DNA of 52,609 nucleotides. It comes from Otariodibacter sp. Its GTDB lineage: Bacteria; Pseudomonadota; Gammaproteobacteria; Enterobacterales; Pasteurellaceae. Position 1 is the stretch's first letter; each line of letters starts with the position of its first letter. Below are positions 19,496 through 29,800 of this stretch, in pieces. Location of the stretch: NCBI RefSeq assembly GCF_029256985.1, contig NZ_JARIDQ010000075.1, positions 1 to 52,609 on the forward strand, in the 5' to 3' direction. A model generated the notes under the pieces. The model saw only the letters and a list, made by a program, of their open reading frames with translations. It ran no database searches and was not told where the DNA came from. The position numbers and the translations under genes are program-made.

Positions 19496-20799
19496 TACGA
19501 CTCTACTCCTTGTGCTAATTGAGCAAATACTTTGCCTCTTACCTCAAAATTAGGGAACTGATCTAAACTTGCACACGCAGGTGAAAGTAACACCATGTCT
19601 CCTACTTTTAATTGAGGACGAATTTGCTCAATTGCTTCTTGCATAGTATCAACTAATACACTTTGATCTGTTAATTTCACTAATTGTTTACCATCTCGTC
19701 CAAAACAATAGCAAATAATATTAGATTGGTTGATTAGCGGTTGTAATTCTGAAAAATCTGCTCCTTTACCATCACCACCCAACAATAAATATAATGTTCC
19801 TTCAACTTTTAATCCCATTAAAGCAGCGACTGTGCTACCTACATTGGTCGCTTTTGAATCATTGATCCAACGCACACCATCATGAGTTAGTACGAGTTGA
19901 AAACGGTGATCTAAACCTGTATAAGATTTTAATGCTTTAACAATACCTACTTTTGCAACACCAGCCTTTTCAGCTAAAGCTATTGATGCCAATGCATTCA
20001 TCACATTATGTCTACCTGTTAATTGTATTTCTTTTTCTGTAATAATTGGTTCTTTACCGCTGAATAATATGCCTTGAGATAAATGATATTCCGCATCATT
20101 TTCTGCAAAACTTACCATCGAAGTGACCGCTTGATCAGGATAAGTCTTTGGATCTTCACCATTCATAATAATATGTTCTGCATTGTTATAAATTCTGAGT
20201 TTGGCTTGACGATAAGCTTCTAAACTATGGTTATAACGATCCATATGATCTTCAGTTACATTCAATACTGTAGCTGATTTTGCTTTCAGTGAATAAGTAG
20301 TTTCAAGTTGGAAACTAGATAGCTCTAACACATAAAGTTGATAATCTTGTTTTAATAAACTCAGTGCTGGCACGCCAATATTTCCGCCCATACCGACTTT
20401 AATACCAGCTTGTTTTGCCATTTCTGTGGTTAAAGAGGTAACAGTACTTTTTCCGTTAGAACCTGTAATCGCAATAATTGGAGCGGTTGCCTCACGGCAA
20501 AATAATTCTATATCACCCACCACTTCAACACCTGCATTAATAGCTTGTTGAATTTCAGGTGTCGCTAATGCAAGACCGGGACTAATTACAATTAAATCTG
20601 ATGACAATAACCAATCTAGATTTAACCCGCCTGTATGTAATGGCACATCTTGAGGTAATTGATCTTTTCCCGCAGGATTTATTCGTGTATCAATCACTCT
20701 CACATTAGCATTTTTATCAGCAAAAAAATCCACACAAGACAAGCCAGTTGTTCCTAATCCAATAATTGTAATGGTTTTTCCTTGATAACGATTTTGCAT
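19495..20799 (-). CDS. murD: UDP-N-acetylmuramoyl-L-alanine--D-glutamate ligase
   Basis: Encodes 434 residues against 438 in E. coli. Adds D-Glu to UDP-MurNAc-L-Ala. It shows [15 protein letters not shown] at residues 12-26, the ATP loop [14 protein letters not shown] near 112, TEDHMDRY near 182 and [15 protein letters not shown] near 315. One uptake sequence variant is inside the gene near 20125 and an exact one in the short gap to mraY at 20838. It overlaps ftsW by one base. Confidence 0.97.
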   Translation of the reverse strand: MQNRYQGKTITIIGLGTTGLSCVDFFADKNANVRVIDTRINPAGKDQLPQDVPLHTGGLNLDWLLSSDLIVISPGLALATPEIQQAINAGVEVVGDIELFCREATAPIIAITGSNGKSTVTSLTTEMAKQAGIKVGMGGNIGVPALSLLKQDYQLYVLELSSFQLETTYSLKAKSATVLNVTEDHMDRYNHSLEAYRQAKLRIYNNAEHIIMNGEDPKTYPDQAVTSMVSFAENDAEYHLSQGILFSGKEPIITEKEIQLTGRHNVMNALASIALAEKAGVAKVGIVKALKSYTGLDHRFQLVLTHDGVRWINDSKATNVGSTVAALMGLKVEGTLYLLLGGDGKGADFSELQPLINQSNIICYCFGRDGKQLVKLTDQSVLVDTMQEAIEQIRPQLKVGDMVLLSPACASLDQFPNFEVRGKVFAQLAQGVES

Positions 20800-20847
20800 T
20801 TTTTATTCTCTTATTCGTAAAATATCTGTTATATCTGACCGCTTGTA

Positions 20848-21930
20848 CTAACGTAATTTTAAGGTAACTAAACCAATAAGCACGAGCATAAGCGTAATAA
20901 TCCAAAAGCGTACAATTACACGTGGTTCTGGCCACCCTTTTAATTCAAAATGGTGATGGATTGGAGCCATACGGAAAATACGCTTTTGGCGTAATTTATA
21001 AGATCCCACTTGTAAAATAACAGAAAGTGCTTCAACCACAAAAACACCGCCCATCACAACAAGTAACAATTCTTGACGAACTAGAACAGCAATGATCCCC
21101 AATGCTCCACCTAATGATAATGACCCTACATCGCCCATAAAGACTTGTGCTGGATAAGTGTTGAACCAAAGGAAGCCAAGTCCTGCACCAATGATAGCAG
21201 TACATAAAATTACCAATTCACCACTATATTTCACATAAGGAATATGTAAATATTCAGCAAAATTAATATTACCTGTTGCCCAAGCAATTAAAGCAAAAGC
21301 CCCTGCAACCATAATAATAGGTACGATTGCTAAACCATCTAAACCATCCGTTAAATTTACCGCATTACTGGTTCCAACAATCACAAAATAAGTCAGCACA
21401 ATGTAAAATAAGCCAAGTTGTGGCATAACATCTTTAAAGAAAGGGACAACTAATTGAGTTGCCGATGTATCGTGTCCGAGTGCATACAATCCAAAAGCTG
21501 AAATTAACGCAATCACAGATAACCAAAAATATTTCCAACGAGCAATTAATCCATCTGTATTTTTACGTACAATTTTGCGGTAATCATCGACAAAACCAAT
21601 TACACCATAGCCTGTTAATACAAACAAAACAAACCACACATAAGGATTTCGAAGGTTAGCCCATAACAATGTACTTATCCCAATGGAAAAAAGGATCATA
21701 ATTCCACCCATTGTTGGTGTGCCACGTTTTTTGTAGTGACTCTCAGGTCCGTCATTACGCACTTCTTGTCCAAATTTTAGAATTTGTAAGCGACGGATCA
21801 CCATTGGACCAATCCACAACCCAATCCCTAATGCGGTCAATAACGCCATAATGGAACGGAAGGTAATATAAGATACTACGTTAAACGCAGTATTAAACTG
21901 CACCAAGTACTCTGCTAACCAAACTAACAT
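20848..21930 (-). CDS. mraY: Phospho-N-acetylmuramoyl-pentapeptide transferase
   Basis: Encodes 360 residues with ten membrane helices, exactly the E. coli size. MraY makes lipid I from UDP-MurNAc-pentapeptide and undecaprenyl phosphate. Catalytic aspartates are in GFVDDYRKI near residue 115-120 and [10 protein letters not shown] near 193, and the [13 protein letters not shown]-type motif appears as [13 protein letters not shown] near 263. The conserved [16 protein letters not shown] near residue 321 is complete. It lies 10 bases after murF. Confidence 0.98.
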   Translation of the reverse strand: MLVWLAEYLVQFNTAFNVVSYITFRSIMALLTALGIGLWIGPMVIRRLQILKFGQEVRNDGPESHYKKRGTPTMGGIMILFSIGISTLLWANLRNPYVWFVLFVLTGYGVIGFVDDYRKIVRKNTDGLIARWKYFWLSVIALISAFGLYALGHDTSATQLVVPFFKDVMPQLGLFYIVLTYFVIVGTSNAVNLTDGLDGLAIVPIIMVAGAFALIAWATGNINFAEYLHIPYVKYSGELVILCTAIIGAGLGFLWFNTYPAQVFMGDVGSLSLGGALGIIAVLVRQELLLVVMGGVFVVEALSVILQVGSYKLRQKRIFRMAPIHHHFELKGWPEPRVIVRFWIITLMLVLIGLVTLKLR

Positions 21931-21940
21931 TTGTTAATCC

Positions 21941-23344
21941 TTAAAAAGAAACATTAAAAAAGTGACACAAGGAAGTAATAACTTCTTCCATTTTTTGGCT
22001 ACGAGAGCCTTTTGCCAATAATACAAGCGGTTGTTTTTGTTCTAACTTTTGCAAAATAATAGCAAGCAAAAATGCTGACATTTTCGCTTTATCCGTAAAA
22101 TGAAGAGTAGGATCACCGCTAATTACCTTACTCTCATTACCAAAAGATACGACTAAATCCAATTCTGCTTTTTTTACAAATTCAGCAACTTCTTGATGAC
22201 GAGTGAAGCTTTCATCACCTAATTCAGCCATATCCCCTACCACAAAAATGCGATAAGCAGGATAAGCTTTAAGTACTGAAACAGCTGATTTCATTGAATC
22301 TACGTTGGCATTATAACTATCGTCAATTAGCAATAAATCAGGATTAATTTGAACAGGATATAAACGTCCTTTTACTTGTGAACATTGCTCTAATCCAGCT
22401 TTGACTGTTTGTAAATCTGCGCCTACTGCCATTGCTAATGAGGTTGCCGCTAAAGCATTACTCACATTATGCTCACCTAAGTAAGGTAGATTAATCTCAA
22501 TTTCGCCTTGTGGTGAATGTAAGGTGAATCGTGAACCATTAAGCTGTAACTCGACATTTTCAGCCCAATAATCTGCGTATGAATCTTTGTCTTGCCCCGT
22601 GTAGCAAAAAGACTGAATTTCGTGTTGACCAATCTCTTTCTGCCATTCTGGATAATAATGGGCTAAATTAACGATAGCTTTACCGCCTGATTTTAATCCA
22701 TGATAGATTTCACCTTTAGCTTGAACAACACCTTGCAATGAGCCAAATCCTTCTAAATGAGCTGGAGCAACATTATTAACTAAACAGGCATCTGGTTGGG
22801 TTATTTCTGTGGTATAAGCTATCTCACCAATATGATTGGCCCCTAACTCAATAACTGCAAATTTATGCTTTGGAGTTAAACGCAATAATGTTATCGGTAC
22901 TCCAAGATCATTATTCAAATTCCCAAAGGTATATAAAACCTCATCATCACAAGCGGTCAGTTTCTGCAAAATTTTTGCAGTCATTTCCTTGACGGTTGTT
23001 TTCCCCGAAGAACCAGTCATTGCTACAGTCTTAGGATTTAACTCCGCTTTCAACCATTTTGCTAATTGGCCTAATGCAAGTCGTGTATCCGCCACAATAA
23101 TTTGTGGAATAGAGTCATCTAAATCTTTGATTTGATGTTCCACCACAACAGCAACACAACCTTGCTGAACTGCTTGTTCAGCATAATTGTGAGCATCAAA
23201 TTTTTCACCTTTTAACGCAAAAAATAAACCAGAACTGACCGCTTGCCGTGTATCAGTACTGACTGTTTCAACACTAACTTGCCCATTACCAATCAATACA
23301 GACTCTAAAATTTGGGCAATTTTCTGCGTTGTTAGCTTAATCAT
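21941..23344 (-). CDS. murF: UDP-MurNAc-tripeptide--D-alanyl-D-alanine ligase
   Basis: Encodes 467 residues (E. coli 452). Attaches the D-Ala-D-Ala dipeptide from DdlB and completes the UDP-MurNAc-pentapeptide. Signatures are the STDTRQAVSSGLFFALKGE N-terminal UDP site, the ATP loop MTGSSGKTTVKEM near residue 108, FGNLNNDLGVP, ELGANHIGEI and LIDDSYNANVDSMK near 335. The extra length is in loops in the C-terminal third. Two exact uptake sequences (22023 and 22949) are in the coding region. Confidence 0.97.
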   Translation of the reverse strand: MIKLTTQKIAQILESVLIGNGQVSVETVSTDTRQAVSSGLFFALKGEKFDAHNYAEQAVQQGCVAVVVEHQIKDLDDSIPQIIVADTRLALGQLAKWLKAELNPKTVAMTGSSGKTTVKEMTAKILQKLTACDDEVLYTFGNLNNDLGVPITLLRLTPKHKFAVIELGANHIGEIAYTTEITQPDACLVNNVAPAHLEGFGSLQGVVQAKGEIYHGLKSGGKAIVNLAHYYPEWQKEIGQHEIQSFCYTGQDKDSYADYWAENVELQLNGSRFTLHSPQGEIEINLPYLGEHNVSNALAATSLAMAVGADLQTVKAGLEQCSQVKGRLYPVQINPDLLLIDDSYNANVDSMKSAVSVLKAYPAYRIFVVGDMAELGDESFTRHQEVAEFVKKAELDLVVSFGNESKVISGDPTLHFTDKAKMSAFLLAIILQKLEQKQPLVLLAKGSRSQKMEEVITSLCHFFNVSF

Positions 23345-23347
23345 AAT

Positions 23348-24871
23348 TTATCCTAAAAACTTCTTAGCCCATTCTTGATCAGAAAAATGGTATTTTTTTG
23401 TGCCAATAATTTGATAATCCTCATGCCCTTTTCCAGCAATTAAGATGATATCTTTTGTATCAGCTTGGCTTATTGCTGTTTCAATGGCATATTGACGAAT
23501 ATGCATCGTTTCAACAACTTTTGGCTTCTTAAAACCTTTCATAATATCGTCAAAAATGACATCAGGATCTTCGGTTCTTGGATTGTCATCTGTAACAATC
23601 ACTTTATCGGCATTTTGCTCAGCAATCCTTGCCATTAATGGACGCTTACCGCTATCTCTATCACCTCCGCAACCAAAAATACACCAGAGTTTGCCTTCGC
23701 AATGTAAACGTGCTGCCTCTAATGCTTTTTCAAGTGCATCTGGAGTATGAGCATAATCTACAATTACCATTGGCTTTTCTGCTTGTGATTCTTCGCCTTC
23801 ACTTGATTGTGAAGCAGTAACTGATTCCATTCGCCCAGTTACACCACTTAATTGTGGTGCTGTTTCAATTAATTTCTCTAAATCATGACCTAATACAAGT
23901 AAACTAGCCAAAGCTAGAAGTAAGTTACTCACATTAAAAGCACCAATTAAATGACTTTCTACTGAACCATTACCCCAAGATGACTCAAATTCAATAGTCA
24001 CACCTTGTAAGGTGTAATCAATATTTTTTGCCTGCACCCATTTTTCTTGTCTAATTTGTTTGTTTGGATCACTACTTACCGCAACTGCATTAGGTAAATT
24101 TGCTATCCAAGATAGCCCTGTTTCATCATCAATATTAATCACTTGGTGTGTAGTTTTTAATTCACTAAATAAACGATATTTTGCTTGTGCATACTCTTCC
24201 ATCGTCTTGTGATAATCCAAATGATCTCGGCTAAGATTAGTAAAGATTGCGACATCAAAATCGAGCGACTCAACGCGGTGTTGTACTAATCCGTGTGAAG
24301 ACACTTCCATTGCACAGAAATCAGCACCAAATTCAACAAATTTTGCTAGATTTTGTTGAACTTCAACCGCTGAACCTGTGGTATTCGGAGCTTCTTGGGT
24401 TTGACCATATAACCCATTGCCAATGGTCCCCATCACCGCAGATTTGCCACCAATTAAATTATGCCATTGCGCTAATAATTGAGCCGTTGTTGTTTTACCA
24501 TTAGTGCCAGTCACCCCTACAAGGGTTAATTTTTTTGAAGGTTCATCATAAAAAGCATTCGCTAATTCCGATAATATCTTTGGTAAATTAGGTACACTGA
24601 TAATTTTACAAGCAGTTCGATCTGCATTAAATTTTCCAAATTGACTATCCAATTCAATCTCAACCTGATCACTTTCTGCTTCGCTTAAAATGAGAATTGC
24701 ACCTTGCTCAATTGCTTGTGGTATAAAATTACGACCATCAATTTTATGCCCTTTTAAAGCAATAAAAATATCGCCTTTTTCCACTTGGCGACTATCTAAA
24801 ACCATTTGGTTTAACTCTGTTAATTCTGTCCAAATATCAAGTTCTGGAAAGAAAGGAAGTAAACGTTTCAT
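23348..24871 (-). CDS. murE: UDP-MurNAc-L-Ala-D-Glu--meso-diaminopimelate ligase
   Basis: About 507 residues (E. coli 495). Adds meso-diaminopimelate to the stem peptide. ATP loop [18 protein letters not shown], and [10 protein letters not shown], where DNPR is the signature for meso-DAP instead of lysine. An 11-residue charged loop ([16 protein letters not shown]) interrupts the segment ahead of [16 protein letters not shown] and explains the extra length. I choose ATG 24869-24871 ([11 protein letters not shown]), with GAGG five bases ahead; a TTG five codons upstream also keeps the frame. Confidence 0.97.
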   Translation of the reverse strand: MKRLLPFFPELDIWTELTELNQMVLDSRQVEKGDIFIALKGHKIDGRNFIPQAIEQGAILILSEAESDQVEIELDSQFGKFNADRTACKIISVPNLPKILSELANAFYDEPSKKLTLVGVTGTNGKTTTAQLLAQWHNLIGGKSAVMGTIGNGLYGQTQEAPNTTGSAVEVQQNLAKFVEFGADFCAMEVSSHGLVQHRVESLDFDVAIFTNLSRDHLDYHKTMEEYAQAKYRLFSELKTTHQVINIDDETGLSWIANLPNAVAVSSDPNKQIRQEKWVQAKNIDYTLQGVTIEFESSWGNGSVESHLIGAFNVSNLLLALASLLVLGHDLEKLIETAPQLSGVTGRMESVTASQSSEGEESQAEKPMVIVDYAHTPDALEKALEAARLHCEGKLWCIFGCGGDRDSGKRPLMARIAEQNADKVIVTDDNPRTEDPDVIFDDIMKGFKKPKVVETMHIRQYAIETAISQADTKDIILIAGKGHEDYQIIGTKKYHFSDQEWAKKFLG

Positions 24872-24889
24872 TATTGCCTCATTCAATGG

Positions 24890-26935
24890 TTAATTTATGT
24901 CATTTGGTACTAACTGTCTTACAGCACTTTTCATTTCATCAGAGATATTATCTGGTTTAATATTTCTTACTTTTAGGGTATAACCCATAATACTTGAGAA
25001 AAGAGGCGCTGAAATAGAACCACCATAATATTTACCTGCTGTTGGTTCATTGATTAATACAACTAATGCAAATCGAGGATCACTTGCCGGTGCAAGACCT
25101 GCTGTATAAGCAATATATTTATCAACATACTCACCTTTTTCTAATTTACGAGCAGTCCCTGTTTTTACAGCAACTCTAAAGCCATCAACTGCAGCAAGCT
25201 GTCCACCTTCACCTTTTTGCGCTACACTTTCCATCATATGTACTACATCGCGAGTAATTTTTTCAGGTAAAACTCGTTCACCAATTACCGGTGGATCAAC
25301 TTTTGTAATAGATAATGGACGATAGATACCAAAACTTCCTAATGTTGCATAAGCTCTGGCTAATTGTAATGGAGTAACACTTAAACCATACCCATATGCT
25401 ACTGTTGCTCGCTCGATATCAGACCAACGTTGACGATCGCCATTAGTACCTCGTTCTTCTCCAAGCCCTAGTCCCGTATCTTTACCAAATCCTACTTTCT
25501 TATAGGTATCCATTAGTGCTGTTGATGGCATACGCAATGCTAGTCGACTTACTCCCACATTACTCGACTTTTGCAAAATACCAGTTAAAGTTAATTCATT
25601 ACGGGCTGATACATCTTTAATCAAATGTCCATTGACTCTAAAAGGATGAGTATCAATAACTTCATCAGGATAAGTCACTTTATTATGTAAAGCGGTTAAA
25701 ATAACAAACGGTTTTACCGTCGATCCCGGTTCAAACGTATCAGTAATTGCTCGATTTCTTGCTAATTCAGGTTTGAAATCAACTCTATTATTAGGATTAT
25801 AAGAAGGTGCATTCGCCATTGCTAACACTTCCCCAGTTTGAACATCAACTAACACAGCAGTCCCTGATTCTGCTTTATTTTTGATCACTGCTTTTTTGAT
25901 TTCTCTATAAACCATTGACTGTAATTCAGCATCAATACTTAATACAACATTTTGTGGATCATACTGCTTTTCATTACGAATATTTTCAATGATGTTACCT
26001 CTTGAATCTTTTCGTATAATCCGTTTACCATTCTTACCAATAAGTAGTGAATCAAAATTTCTCTCTAATCCTTCAATGCCTTTTTTATTTTCCACATCTG
26101 TAAAACCAACTAGCTGAGAGATTTCTTCTGCTAATGGATAGAATCGACGAGATTCAGTTTTTAAAACCATTCCTTGAATTTTTAATGCTCTTGCATAATC
26201 AGCAAGAGCTTCTGGTTGATGACGAGAAATATACTGGAAGCGACTTTCAGAATGGTTATATAATTTATTCATTAAATCTGCATATTTAAGTTCTAAACTA
26301 TTTGTAAGTGCTTGTATTTTTTCTTTAGAAAGAATTGACGCTTCATTTTCTAATGCAACAAATTTAGATAATTTATTATTACGCACATTTTCAATCAAAA
26401 TGTTATAGTCAATTCCTGTCGCTTTTGCTAGTAAAGACCAATATTCATTACTATCTGTATTGAGAATAATGCGAGCATTGTAACGTTTTTTAGTTTTATC
26501 AATTTTTTGGTCAATAAAATTATTTACTGATGACTGAATTTTACTGGCAGAGTATCCTGTTTCCATTGCCAAAGTACGCCAACGTGTTTTATCTCGTCTA
26601 AATTCAGCATCAAAATATTCTTTTGGATCAATAGTGATCGAGTACATAGGAACGCTAATAGATAGTACTTTACCATTACGATCTAAAATTTCACCTCGTG
26701 TAAATGGAAGTTCAGTGATACGTAATGAACGATTATTTGCTTCTTTGATAAGACGATCTGCATCAGTAATTTGCAAATAAGCACTTTGTCCTAGCAATGC
26801 AAATGCTAAGCCTGCAACAAATAGATATAACACCCAAAAACGATAAGGCATGAAACTTGGACTATTTTTGGATTTTTTATCTATAGTCACTTTTTCTGCG
26901 GCCTTTTTAGATTTAAATTTCACTGCCTTCTTCAT
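24890..26935 (-). CDS. ftsI: Septal transpeptidase FtsI (PBP3) with enlarged N-terminal region
   Basis: Encodes 681 residues, about 93 more than E. coli FtsI (588). FtsI crosslinks septal peptidoglycan as partner of FtsW. A basic cytoplasmic tail and a single helix at about residues 30-52 lead to the [10 protein letters not shown] pedestal motif. The transpeptidase motifs are complete: STVK in [10 protein letters not shown] near residue 405, SSN in QKSSNVG near 458 and KTG in VKTGTAR near 590. Between RWRTLA (near 113) and RFQYISR (near 228) there are 114 residues where E. coli has 26, so the whole size gain is one insertion in the pedestal domain. ATG overlaps the ftsL neighbourhood by a 3-base gap. 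Confidence 0.96.
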   Translation of the reverse strand: MKKAVKFKSKKAAEKVTIDKKSKNSPSFMPYRFWVLYLFVAGLAFALLGQSAYLQITDADRLIKEANNRSLRITELPFTRGEILDRNGKVLSISVPMYSITIDPKEYFDAEFRRDKTRWRTLAMETGYSASKIQSSVNNFIDQKIDKTKKRYNARIILNTDSNEYWSLLAKATGIDYNILIENVRNNKLSKFVALENEASILSKEKIQALTNSLELKYADLMNKLYNHSESRFQYISRHQPEALADYARALKIQGMVLKTESRRFYPLAEEISQLVGFTDVENKKGIEGLERNFDSLLIGKNGKRIIRKDSRGNIIENIRNEKQYDPQNVVLSIDAELQSMVYREIKKAVIKNKAESGTAVLVDVQTGEVLAMANAPSYNPNNRVDFKPELARNRAITDTFEPGSTVKPFVILTALHNKVTYPDEVIDTHPFRVNGHLIKDVSARNELTLTGILQKSSNVGVSRLALRMPSTALMDTYKKVGFGKDTGLGLGEERGTNGDRQRWSDIERATVAYGYGLSVTPLQLARAYATLGSFGIYRPLSITKVDPPVIGERVLPEKITRDVVHMMESVAQKGEGGQLAAVDGFRVAVKTGTARKLEKGEYVDKYIAYTAGLAPASDPRFALVVLINEPTAGKYYGGSISAPLFSSIMGYTLKVRNIKPDNISDEMKSAVRQLVPNDIN

Positions 26936-26938
26936 AAA

Positions 26939-27250
26939 TTATCTCACTAAAATTACTTCTTGTGACTTATCCACCGTCTGTAATCCAAACTTTATAGCAA
27001 AAGCATCAATAATAGAACGCTCACTGCTAGAATCTTCTTCTAATTGTAGATGTATATATTGATTATCTAATTTCTGATTTTTATAAGCTAAGTCACTTTG
27101 TTCAGCAGTTAATAACCTTGTTTGATGTGTTACCCATACGGTTGCCACTGCACTAATAACAACTAAAATTAATAAAATTAATGCAACTTTATTATGGCTT
27201 ATTAAATCATCTAATATAACTTGTCTTAATGGATATCGCTCTTCTTTCAT
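26939..27250 (-). CDS. ftsL: Cell division protein FtsL
   Basis: Encodes 103 residues with a short cytoplasmic tail ([16 protein letters not shown]), one membrane helix at about residues 22-42 and a periplasmic coiled-coil of roughly 50 residues. This is the FtsL pattern, the partner of FtsB and FtsQ that gates FtsWI. The primary sequence is poorly conserved in this family; identification rests on length, topology and its place between rsmH and ftsI. Its ATG overlaps the rsmH stop codon. Confidence 0.92.
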   Translation of the reverse strand: MKEERYPLRQVILDDLISHNKVALILLILVVISAVATVWVTHQTRLLTAEQSDLAYKNQKLDNQYIHLQLEEDSSSERSIIDAFAIKFGLQTVDKSQEVILVR

Positions 27251-28194
27251 TATCTTCTCTCCGCTAATCTCAATACAGCACTACGTGAACGAGAATTGTG
27301 CTTAATTTCATCTTCACTAGGCATTATTGCTTTACCTATTGCTTTTAGTGGAATGTCTTTGTTTAAATCTTTTTCTAAAATTGGTAACCCTTTAGGTACA
27401 GAAATACCTTTGCTATTTTTACGAATAAATTGTTTTACAATTCGATCTTCTAATGAATGAAAACTAATCACAGATAATCGTCCCGAAGGTGCAAGAACAT
27501 CCATTGCTGAATGTAAAGTTTTCTCTAACTCATCCAATTCACGATTAATAAAGATACGAATAGCTTGAAATGACCTTGTCGCAGGATGTTTATACTTATC
27601 CCTAAAAGGCACTGCATCCTCAATTATTGAGGCAAGTTGCAATGTTCTCGATATTTTCTCAGCTGCAGATTTATTATAGGAAACGATCGCTTGTGCAATA
27701 CGTTTAGCAAAACGTTCTTCACCAAATTCTTTTAATACCCAAGCAAGATCATCCACAGAAACTTCAGCAAGCCATTCCATTGCTGATATGCCTTTTGTTG
27801 TATCCATTCGCATATCTAAGGGGCCATCTCGCATAAAGCTAAAACCACGCTCTGCTTCATCTAATTGTGGGGAAGATACCCCCAAATCTAGCAGAATACC
27901 GTCAATTTTTCCTAATAACCCTAACTTTTGACAGATATCTGGAATAGCTGAAAACTCACGATGAATAATTCGGAAGCGTGGATCCTGAATTTTCTCAGCT
28001 TCTACTATTGCTCTAGGATCTCGATCAATAGCAATTAATCGTCCATGTTCGCCTAATTTGTTCAAAATAAGTCTAGAATGTCCGCCACGACCGAAAGTAC
28101 CATCAATATAAATTCCATCCTGTTTAATTGCTAGCCCATCTACTGCCTCATGCAGTAGTACAGTAATATGGTGAGGATGAGCATTTTCATTCAT
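27250..28194 (-). CDS. rsmH: 16S rRNA (cytosine(1402)-N(4))-methyltransferase
   Basis: About 314 residues. RsmH (MraW) methylates N4 of C1402 in the decoding site of 16S rRNA using S-adenosylmethionine. It shows [13 protein letters not shown], the SAM-binding [45 protein letters not shown] and [13 protein letters not shown]. The ATG at 28192-28194 matches the E. coli start better and has TGGA seven bases ahead; an ATG four codons upstream (28206) is possible. It follows mraZ by about 43 bases. Confidence 0.96.
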   Translation of the reverse strand: MNENAHPHHITVLLHEAVDGLAIKQDGIYIDGTFGRGGHSRLILNKLGEHGRLIAIDRDPRAIVEAEKIQDPRFRIIHREFSAIPDICQKLGLLGKIDGILLDLGVSSPQLDEAERGFSFMRDGPLDMRMDTTKGISAMEWLAEVSVDDLAWVLKEFGEERFAKRIAQAIVSYNKSAAEKISRTLQLASIIEDAVPFRDKYKHPATRSFQAIRIFINRELDELEKTLHSAMDVLAPSGRLSVISFHSLEDRIVKQFIRKNSKGISVPKGLPILEKDLNKDIPLKAIGKAIMPSEDEIKHNSRSRSAVLRLAERR

Positions 28195-28236
28195 AATGAT
28201 GTCCATTTTTAATTTATTAAATTATTATAGTCATGG

Positions 28237-28695
28237 CTATAAAGAAAGATTTTTTAAAGCTTCACAATTTAGCATTTCAGATGAATTGCCAACTGCTAAA
28301 TCTTCAGCAATTTGATCTTGCCATTGTTGAGATTGCCAAATTTCAAATTTATTGAGTTGTCCAACAAGCACTATATGTTTTTCTAAATGTGCATGTTGAC
28401 GTAGTGTAGGACTGAGTAAAATTCTCCCTGAAGAATCCATTTCACATTCAGTGGCAAATCCTTGCATTACACGTTGCACTCGTCGTTGTAACGGATCAAA
28501 ATTAGATAATGCAACGAGTTTTTGTTCAACTTTTTCCCATTCTAATAAAGGATAAAGCAATAGACATGGTTGCCTAAAATCTACTGTACAAACTAGCAAT
28601 CCTTGGTGATTTTCAATTAATTCAGTACGATAACGTGTTGGAATAGCCAAACGCCCCTTGCTATCTAAACTAATTGTATTTGCACCACGAAACAT
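28237..28695 (-). CDS. mraZ: Transcriptional regulator MraZ
   Basis: Encodes 152 residues, the E. coli length. MraZ is a ring-forming SpoVT/AbrB-type DNA-binding protein with two repeats, each with a DSKGRLxxP-like motif: [15 protein letters not shown] near residue 10 and [16 protein letters not shown] near 86. In E. coli it represses its own promoter and the dcw cluster. It is the first gene of the cluster and carries matching 10-bp-spaced operator repeats upstream. Confidence 0.97.
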   Translation of the reverse strand: MFRGANTISLDSKGRLAIPTRYRTELIENHQGLLVCTVDFRQPCLLLYPLLEWEKVEQKLVALSNFDPLQRRVQRVMQGFATECEMDSSGRILLSPTLRQHAHLEKHIVLVGQLNKFEIWQSQQWQDQIAEDLAVGNSSEMLNCEALKNLSL

Positions 28696-28768
28696 GAAGA
28701 ATCCACTTAAACACTTAAATAAGGTTAATTAATTGAACGATAGATAGACATAAAATCTATCATTTAAT

Positions 28769-28803
28769 TCCACAAAACACTACTTTTTACCACCTTTTAC
28801 CAC
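28769..28803 (-). promoter_or_regulatory. MraZ operator: four direct repeats at 10-bp spacing
   Basis: On the minus strand GTGGT, GTGGT, GTAGT and GTGGA begin at 28803, 28793, 28783 and 28773, each separated by 5 A/T-rich bases. MraZ sites in other bacteria are TGGG-type pentamers repeated every 10 bases. The array lies between the predicted -10 box and the mraZ start codon, fitting autorepression. The GTGGT form in place of GTGGG is a variation. Confidence 0.75.
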
Positions 28804-28813
28804 TTAACTCGAA

Positions 28814-28842
28814 ATTTTATAGGTTAAAAGCTCATGGAGCAA
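28814..28842 (-). promoter_or_regulatory. Predicted mra promoter
   Basis: On the minus strand TTGCTC (28837-28842) is 17 bases from TAAAAT (28814-28819). The MraZ repeats begin 10 bases downstream of the -10 box. Confidence 0.6.
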
Positions 28843-28868
28843 GATTTTTATCTAATCTAAAAAATAAA

Positions 28869-28891
28869 AAGGTACTTTTCTAAAGTACCTT
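28869..28891 (-). terminator. Terminator of fadR
   Basis: A perfect 10-bp stem AAGGTACTTT / AAAGTACCTT with a 3-base loop is followed on the minus strand by a T-rich run. It is about 22 bases past the fadR stop and isolates the mra promoter from upstream transcription. Confidence 0.85.
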
Positions 28892-28913
28892 ATTTACATA
28901 ATCAAAAAATAAA

Positions 28914-29636
28914 TCATTCAAAAAAATTATTTGGGAAATTACTCAACATCTGTGCCCAAATTTTAGTACTATTATGTCGATTATTCACCATAAATTCACT
29001 TGCCTTCTGATAATCAGATGCTTCACAAGCCATTTTGAGTCCCTGGTAAAAATCTAAGGTTAATTTTCTTGCGACAGGATCAGAAAAAAATAATGATGCT
29101 ACTTGATGATATAAATCTCTAAAGCTATTTAAAATTAGTCCATAAACAGGTTTATCAGCTACGAAAGTAAATTTTCTGTACAGGTTATAATCAAATTCAG
29201 CAAAAAATTCAGCTGTGTCTTCTAAATTAGCTAAATTATCAAATATTGATGCTGATTTTTCAGCATCTAATTTTATTGCTTCAGGAATATAATACTCTGC
29301 CATTCTTGTACGTAAAGAAACAACATTATTAATCACAATTGGTGTAATAGATGAATCTAAGCTAATTAATGTTCCAATTATATTAGGACCTGCCGTTTCC
29401 CAAATATCATTTACTCTAGTTGCTTTACCATGCTGAATATTCAACCAACCATCACGAGCTAAACGTTGTAAGACTTCTCTTAATGTTGTACGAGTTACAC
29501 CAATAATATCTGCAAGATCTCGTTCTGCTGGTAACTCTGAACCAACAGGAAAACGGTTACTCCAAATACTTTTAACTATATATTCTTCAGCTAAAGCCGC
29601 AGGGCTTTGTGCTTTTAATATATCCGATTTATTCAT
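28914..29636 (-). CDS. fadR: Fatty acid metabolism regulator FadR
   Basis: Encodes 240 residues (E. coli 239). GntR-family repressor of beta-oxidation and activator of unsaturated fatty acid synthesis that responds to long-chain acyl-CoA. The N-terminal winged helix is very close to that of E. coli, for example AEEYIVKSIWSNRFPVG, LPAERDLADIIGVTRTTLREVL and RLARDGWLNIQHGKATRVN. The C-terminal effector domain is more diverged. Divergent from nhaB, as in E. coli. No FadR operator was clear to me in the 164-base gap. Confidence 0.95.
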   Translation of the reverse strand: MNKSDILKAQSPAALAEEYIVKSIWSNRFPVGSELPAERDLADIIGVTRTTLREVLQRLARDGWLNIQHGKATRVNDIWETAGPNIIGTLISLDSSITPIVINNVVSLRTRMAEYYIPEAIKLDAEKSASIFDNLANLEDTAEFFAEFDYNLYRKFTFVADKPVYGLILNSFRDLYHQVASLFFSDPVARKLTLDFYQGLKMACEASDYQKASEFMVNNRHNSTKIWAQMLSNFPNNFFE

Positions 29637-29800
29637 AGTTAAAATCTCAATAAAAGGTAAGTATATTAGGATAAATTCCTAAAAAATGTGACTTAATGCT
29701 CAAAATCAAATTTTCATCAATTAATTAGTAATATCATATATTACAGTCATCTCAAAAGTATATTACAATTCTGATACTTTTTAATTGAATTGACTATCTT

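Noticed and set aside
28817-28913. Small RNA or riboswitch upstream of mraZ
   Set aside because: The sequence is explained by the promoter, MraZ repeats and the fadR terminator; no further conserved structure is evident.
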